Source: CAYFKJ01 sp964343605
Lineage (GTDB): Bacteria > Pseudomonadota > Alphaproteobacteria > UBA2966
Direction of reading: 5' to 3'
Assembly: GCA_964343605.1 (NCBI GenBank)
Contig: CAYFKJ010000006.1
Location: 432,216-496,215, forward strand
Length of the DNA: 64,000 nt
Shown here one piece after another: positions 60,854-64,000 of the stretch. Every line of letters begins with the position of its first letter. Position 1 is the stretch's first letter. The position numbers and the translations under genes were made by a program. Below the pieces are notes generated by a model. That model ran no database searches. It saw nothing but the letters and a program-made list of their open reading frames with translations, and had not been told where the DNA came from.

Positions 60854-61978
60854 TTGGTGCATGACGTGGCTCTATGTTCCGCCGCAGGCATTGACGCCGG
60901 CGGCGCGGGAGGCCTGTTCGGCCTTTCGCTCTGCGCCGGCGCCGGAGGACTCGACCTCGGCCTCATGCTGGCCGAGCCCGGATACCGTACTGTGGGTTAC
61001 GTCGAGCGGGACGCCTTCGCTGCGTCCGTCCTCGTGGCGCGGATGGAAGACGCGGCCCTGGATCCGGCGCCTGTCTGGGACGACGTTGCCACCTTCGACG
61101 GCCGCTCATGGCGTGGCGCGGTGGATGTCCTCACTGCGGGCTATCCGTGTCAGCCGTTCAGCGTCGCCGGCAAGCGCGGCGGAGCCGACGACCCCCGGCA
61201 CCTGTGGCCGCACGTCGCCAGGGTCGTCGAGGAGTGCGCACCCGAATGGGTGTTCCTCGAAAACGTCGCCAATCATCTCAACCTCGGATATCGCGAGGTC
61301 CGAGGAGAGCTGGAAGGCCTGGGCTTCCGGGTTACGGAAGGACTGTTCACGGCGGCTGAAGTCGGCGCGCCGCACCTGCGGCAGCGGCTGTTCGTCCTGG
61401 CCCACGCCGAACGTGGGAGGTGGCGGCAACCCGCCGGAGATTCTGACGGCCAAGGGCAATCACTTCGTGCGGCCGAGCGGCAAGAAGGCTCATTTCGGGC
61501 TCGACCAGGCGGCCAGGATGTGGCCGACGCCGCGGGCGTGTTCGGGCCGGCGGTCCAGCGGCTGCAACCGGACGGAGTTCGTCCGGGCATGGGCGACGCC
61601 CATGGCCAGCGACGGCGTGAAGCCGAGCGCGGGGAAGCGCCGGAACGCCGACCTGCCCCATCAGGCCAGGGACTGGGCGACCCCGGCGGCGCGGGACTGG
61701 AGGTCGGGCAAGGCCAGCGAGAAGACGTTGTCGCGCAACAGCCGCCCGCTGAACGAGCAAGCGGTCCGCCGGCCTTTCCTCCCGGACCGGGAGACATCGA
61801 AGGCTGGCGCCGCTACCTCGAACGCCGACCTGACGCTCAACCCGCTGTTCGTCGAGGCTCTGATGGGCTGGCCCATCGGGTGGACCGGCTTCGGCTCTGC
61901 GGCAACGGAGTGGTCCCTCTGGTTGCGGCGCATGCGTGGCGAACTCTCGGCGCTCGCTTCGACGCCGACGGAGGCTGA
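60854..61978 (+). CDS. DNA (cytosine-5)-methyltransferase, phage type
   Basis: This 374-residue enzyme has motif I SLCAGAGGLDLGL near residue 24, motif IV GYPCQPFSVAGKR with the catalytic cysteine near 98, motif VI LENVANH near 135, motif VIII QRLFVLA near 180 and motif X CGNGVVPLVAAHAWR near 349. The target-recognition part between VIII and X is low-complexity and Gly/Arg-rich. The start shown is a TTG; no ribosome site is strong for it, and GTG 60857 is an alternative. A second open frame covers the whole gene. It is the first of three methyltransferase genes. Confidence 0.85.
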   Translation: MVHDVALCSAAGIDAGGAGGLFGLSLCAGAGGLDLGLMLAEPGYRTVGYVERDAFAASVLVARMEDAALDPAPVWDDVATFDGRSWRGAVDVLTAGYPCQPFSVAGKRGGADDPRHLWPHVARVVEECAPEWVFLENVANHLNLGYREVRGELEGLGFRVTEGLFTAAEVGAPHLRQRLFVLAHAERGRWRQPAGDSDGQGQSLRAAERQEGSFRARPGGQDVADAAGVFGPAVQRLQPDGVRPGMGDAHGQRRREAERGEAPERRPAPSGQGLGDPGGAGLEVGQGQREDVVAQQPPAERASGPPAFPPGPGDIEGWRRYLERRPDAQPAVRRGSDGLAHRVDRLRLCGNGVVPLVAAHAWRTLGARFDADGG

Positions 61979-61988
61979 GGCTGCATGA
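60861..61988 (+). CDS. Overlapping open frame of W-P/A-T-P repeat type within the C5 methyltransferase gene
   Basis: An ATG at 60861 opens a 375-codon frame, shifted by +1 from the methyltransferase, that starts MTWLYVPPQALTP. Its C-terminal half has repeated WPTP/WATP motifs (from residue 180) and LNPLFVEALMGWPIGWTGFG. I recall phage proteins with the same N-terminus, WPTP repeats and GWPIGWT ending. Whether this is a real second protein, a remnant of a frameshifted gene or the second part of a frameshifting product cannot be settled here. It ends with an ATGA overlap with the next gene. Confidence 0.4.
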   Translation: MTWLYVPPQALTPAAREACSAFRSAPAPEDSTSASCWPSPDTVLWVTSSGTPSLRPSSWRGWKTRPWIRRLSGTTLPPSTAAHGVARWMSSLRAIRVSRSASPASAAEPTTPGTCGRTSPGSSRSAHPNGCSSKTSPIISTSDIARSEESWKAWASGLRKDCSRRLKSARRTCGSGCSSWPTPNVGGGGNPPEILTAKGNHFVRPSGKKAHFGLDQAARMWPTPRACSGRRSSGCNRTEFVRAWATPMASDGVKPSAGKRRNADLPHQARDWATPAARDWRSGKASEKTLSRNSRPLNEQAVRRPFLPDRETSKAGAATSNADLTLNPLFVEALMGWPIGWTGFGSAATEWSLWLRRMRGELSALASTPTEAEAA

Positions 61989-63208
61989 CCATTCGCATTC
62001 TCATAGGCGAATGCCGGGAGCGGCTGCGCGACCTGCCGGAGCGTTCGGTGCACTGCGTGGTGACCAGCCCGCCCTACTACTCGCTCCGCGACTACCGTGT
62101 CCCGCCGTCGGTGTGGGGCGGCGAGGCGGCCTGCGACCACGCGTGGGGCGAATGGCAGGAGGTGCACGACACGCGCGAGGAGACGATCGGCGGCAAGAGC
62201 CGCACCACGGATCGGTGTTACGGCGCGCCGTCGCGCCGCTTCGACGGCAACCACCAGAAGCACGCGGCCGGCGCCTTTTGCGGCAAGTGCGGCGCCTGGC
62301 TCGGCTGCCTCGGGCTCGAGCCCTCGCCCGACCTCTACGTCGAGCACCTGGTCGAGGTGTTCCGAGAGGTCCGCCGGGTGCTCCGCGACGACGGCACCGC
62401 GTGGCTCAACATCGGTGATTCCCACGCCGGGTCGTGGGGTAATTACGGTACACGGCTGGGCAAGCAGCGGGCCCGCGCCTCGGAACGATACCGGCGGCGG
62501 GCCTACGAGGACGGCGGCTGGAACGGCCTGCCGCCGGCGGCCCAGGCGCCAGGGCTGAAACCCAAAGACCTGATCATGGTCCCCTCGCGCGCGGCGCTCG
62601 CGTTGCAAGCGGACGGATGGTGGGTGCGCTCGCGGATCATCTGGTCCAAGGGCGCGAGCTTCGGCCCATGGTCCGGCAACCCGATGCCCGAGAGCGTGCG
62701 CGACCGGCCGACCATGGCCTACGAGGAGGTGCTGCTGCTGGCCAAGAGCGCGCGCTACTTCTACGACCGCGCCGCCGCCAGCGAGCCGTGCACGAGCGGT
62801 CCCTCGGACCTCAGGAAGATGCGCGAGGCCAAGGACCGCATCGGCGGCAAGCACAAGGACCTTTTCGATCCCCTGTCCAAGGCGAACGTCGCCTCGCGCA
62901 TCGGCCGCAAGCGCGCGGTCGGCAACCCGGAGCGGCGCAACCTGAGGAACGTCTGGACCATCTCGACGCAGCCGTTCCCGGAGGCGCACTTCGCGACCAT
63001 GGCGCCCAGGCTGGCCGAGGTGTGCATCCGAGCGGGATGTCCCGAGGGCGGCACCGTGCTCGATCCTTTCGCCGGCGCCGGCACCACGGGGTTGGTGGCC
63101 GGCCGCCTGGGCCGGGACGCCGTGCTCGTCGAACTCAGTCCTGACTACGCCGAGATCGCCCGCCAACGGCTGGAGCGCGACGGCGGCATTATCGCGGAGG
63201 CCGCATGA
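61985..63208 (+). CDS. DNA methyltransferase (beta-type, N4-cytosine or N6-adenine)
   Basis: This 407-residue enzyme has the catalytic motif VTSPPYYSLRDY near residue 28, a cysteine-containing insertion (HAAGAFCGKCGAWLGCLGLE, near 97-116), and the SAM-binding motif DPFAGAGTTGLVAGRLGRD near 359. The order, catalytic motif before the SAM motif, marks the beta group of amino-methyltransferases. The start at 61985 overlaps the preceding frame. No restriction endonuclease gene is adjacent, so it is probably a phage-type solitary methyltransferase. Confidence 0.88.
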   Translation: MTIRILIGECRERLRDLPERSVHCVVTSPPYYSLRDYRVPPSVWGGEAACDHAWGEWQEVHDTREETIGGKSRTTDRCYGAPSRRFDGNHQKHAAGAFCGKCGAWLGCLGLEPSPDLYVEHLVEVFREVRRVLRDDGTAWLNIGDSHAGSWGNYGTRLGKQRARASERYRRRAYEDGGWNGLPPAAQAPGLKPKDLIMVPSRAALALQADGWWVRSRIIWSKGASFGPWSGNPMPESVRDRPTMAYEEVLLLAKSARYFYDRAAASEPCTSGPSDLRKMREAKDRIGGKHKDLFDPLSKANVASRIGRKRAVGNPERRNLRNVWTISTQPFPEAHFATMAPRLAEVCIRAGCPEGGTVLDPFAGAGTTGLVAGRLGRDAVLVELSPDYAEIARQRLERDGGIIAEAA

Positions 63209-64000
63209 TGGACCTGATGATCGAGCACTGGTCGCTCGACCGTCTCGTGCCATACGCGCGCAACGCCCGGACCCATTCCGAGGAGCAGGTGGCGCAGATC
63301 GCGGGCTCGATCGCCGAGTTCGGGTTCGTCAACCCGGTGCTAGTCGGCGAGGACGGCGTGATCCTCGCCGGACACGGGCGGGTCCTGGCCGCGCGCCTGC
63401 TCGGCATGACAGAGGTACCGGTCATCGCGCTCCCGCATCTCTCGGAGACGCAGGCGCGCGTCCTTCGCATCGCCGACAACCAGATCGCCCTCAATGCCGG
63501 ATGGGACGAAGAGCTGCTGCGCGCCTCCGTCGAGGAGATCCTGGGCGCGGAGGGCGGCGACGATCTGGTCTCGCTCATCGGCTTCCCGGAGGACTTCCTC
63601 GACGACCTGTTGGCCGATCCGGAGGACCTCGCCGCCGGCAACATCGGCGACGACGAGGCGCCGGAGCCGCCCGACGATCCGGTCTCCAAACCCGGCGACT
63701 TGTGGCTGCTCGGCAATCACCGCCTCTACTGCGGCGACGCCACCGTGCTTGCCGACGTCGAGCGGGTGCTGGACGGCGGGCTCGCGGACCTGTGCTTCAC
63801 CGACCCGCCCTACAACGTTGACTACGGCAACAGCGCCAAGGACAAGATGCGCGGCAAGGACCGGCGCATCCTTAACGACAATCTCGGCGAGGGCTTCGAA
63901 CGCTTCCTGTACGACGCCTGCGTCAACATCCTGACCGTGACCAAGGGGGCGGCCTACGTCTGCATGTCGTCCTCGGAACTGCACACGCTGCAGCGAGCAT
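63205..64000 (+). CDS. ParB-domain DNA methyltransferase, N-terminal part (runs off the window)
   Basis: The frame is open from the ATG at 63205 (ATGA overlap with the previous gene) to the window end, 265 residues. Residues about 10-100 are a ParB/Srx-like domain (LVPYARNARTHSEEQVAQIA, GHGRVLAARLLGMTEVPVI). A methyltransferase domain starts later with LLGNHRLYCGDAT and DLCFTDPPYNVDYGN (catalytic motif DPPY near residue 199). Proteins with this ParB-plus-adenine-methyltransferase arrangement are common in phages and genomic islands. The SAM-binding motif should lie downstream. Confidence 0.88.
   Translation, partial: MMDLMIEHWSLDRLVPYARNARTHSEEQVAQIAGSIAEFGFVNPVLVGEDGVILAGHGRVLAARLLGMTEVPVIALPHLSETQARVLRIADNQIALNAGWDEELLRASVEEILGAEGGDDLVSLIGFPEDFLDDLLADPEDLAAGNIGDDEAPEPPDDPVSKPGDLWLLGNHRLYCGDATVLADVERVLDGGLADLCFTDPPYNVDYGNSAKDKMRGKDRRILNDNLGEGFERFLYDACVNILTVTKGAAYVCMSSSELHTLQRA

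Overview
The window reads as a GC-rich alphaproteobacterial chromosome, most likely a member of Rhodospirillales. The basis is the gene order mdh-sucC-sucD-sucA-sucB-lpd, the split F1 operon atpHAGDC, the block obgE-proB-proA-nadD-rsfS-rlmH-gpmI-envC-ctpA-DUF610-rppH, and GcvA-type LysR and DUF1127 genes. No database search was run; all family names come from reading motifs.

Positions 1-41.8 kb are core genome. A nitroreductase tail and htpG are followed by a TCA-cycle operon (mdh to lpd, 2.5-11.4 kb). Next come an MFS permease, a DUF1127 gene divergent from a LysR regulator, a periplasmic binding protein, a small basic protein, xerC with DUF484, a small transaldolase, priA, a ThDP enzyme, the ATP synthase F1 operon (22.1-27.0 kb, with a clear terminator), an APC permease, and a long leftward block of cell-envelope, proline, NAD and ribosome-assembly genes ending with rpmA-rplU. 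Two housekeeping proteins (malate dehydrogenase and ribosomal protein L21) carry lysine/alanine-rich C-terminal tails. One envelope protein has an extreme Asp/Tyr-rich N-terminus.

A tRNA-Ser(CGA) at 41754-41842 marks the change from core to accessory DNA. First comes a 3.5 kb block with an OLD-family ATPase/TOPRIM nuclease, a DUF2513-like protein and an RHH-YfbU protein with palindromic upstream sites. This is a plausible defence or stress island.

From about 45.6 kb to the end of the window lies the early region of a temperate phage or related element. A leftward recombination operon (61-aa protein, DUF2924, large serine recombinase, 141-aa protein) has every junction overlapping as ATGA. 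It diverges from an XRE repressor and an ImmA/IrrE-type protease. A rightward, tightly overlapping replication and recombination operon follows: Sak4-like ATPase, SSB-like protein, superfamily 2 helicase, Cas4/RecB-like nuclease, primase-helicase, RuvC-like resolvase, small conserved phage proteins and a secreted thermonuclease. A 0.2 kb segment with AAGTTTC/GAAACTT repeats and two perfect hairpins follows the primase and is a candidate origin or control region. The window ends in three consecutive DNA methyltransferases. The first, a C5-cytosine enzyme, shares its whole length with a second open frame rich in W-P/A-T-P motifs. Structural phage genes are not in the window and presumably lie further right.
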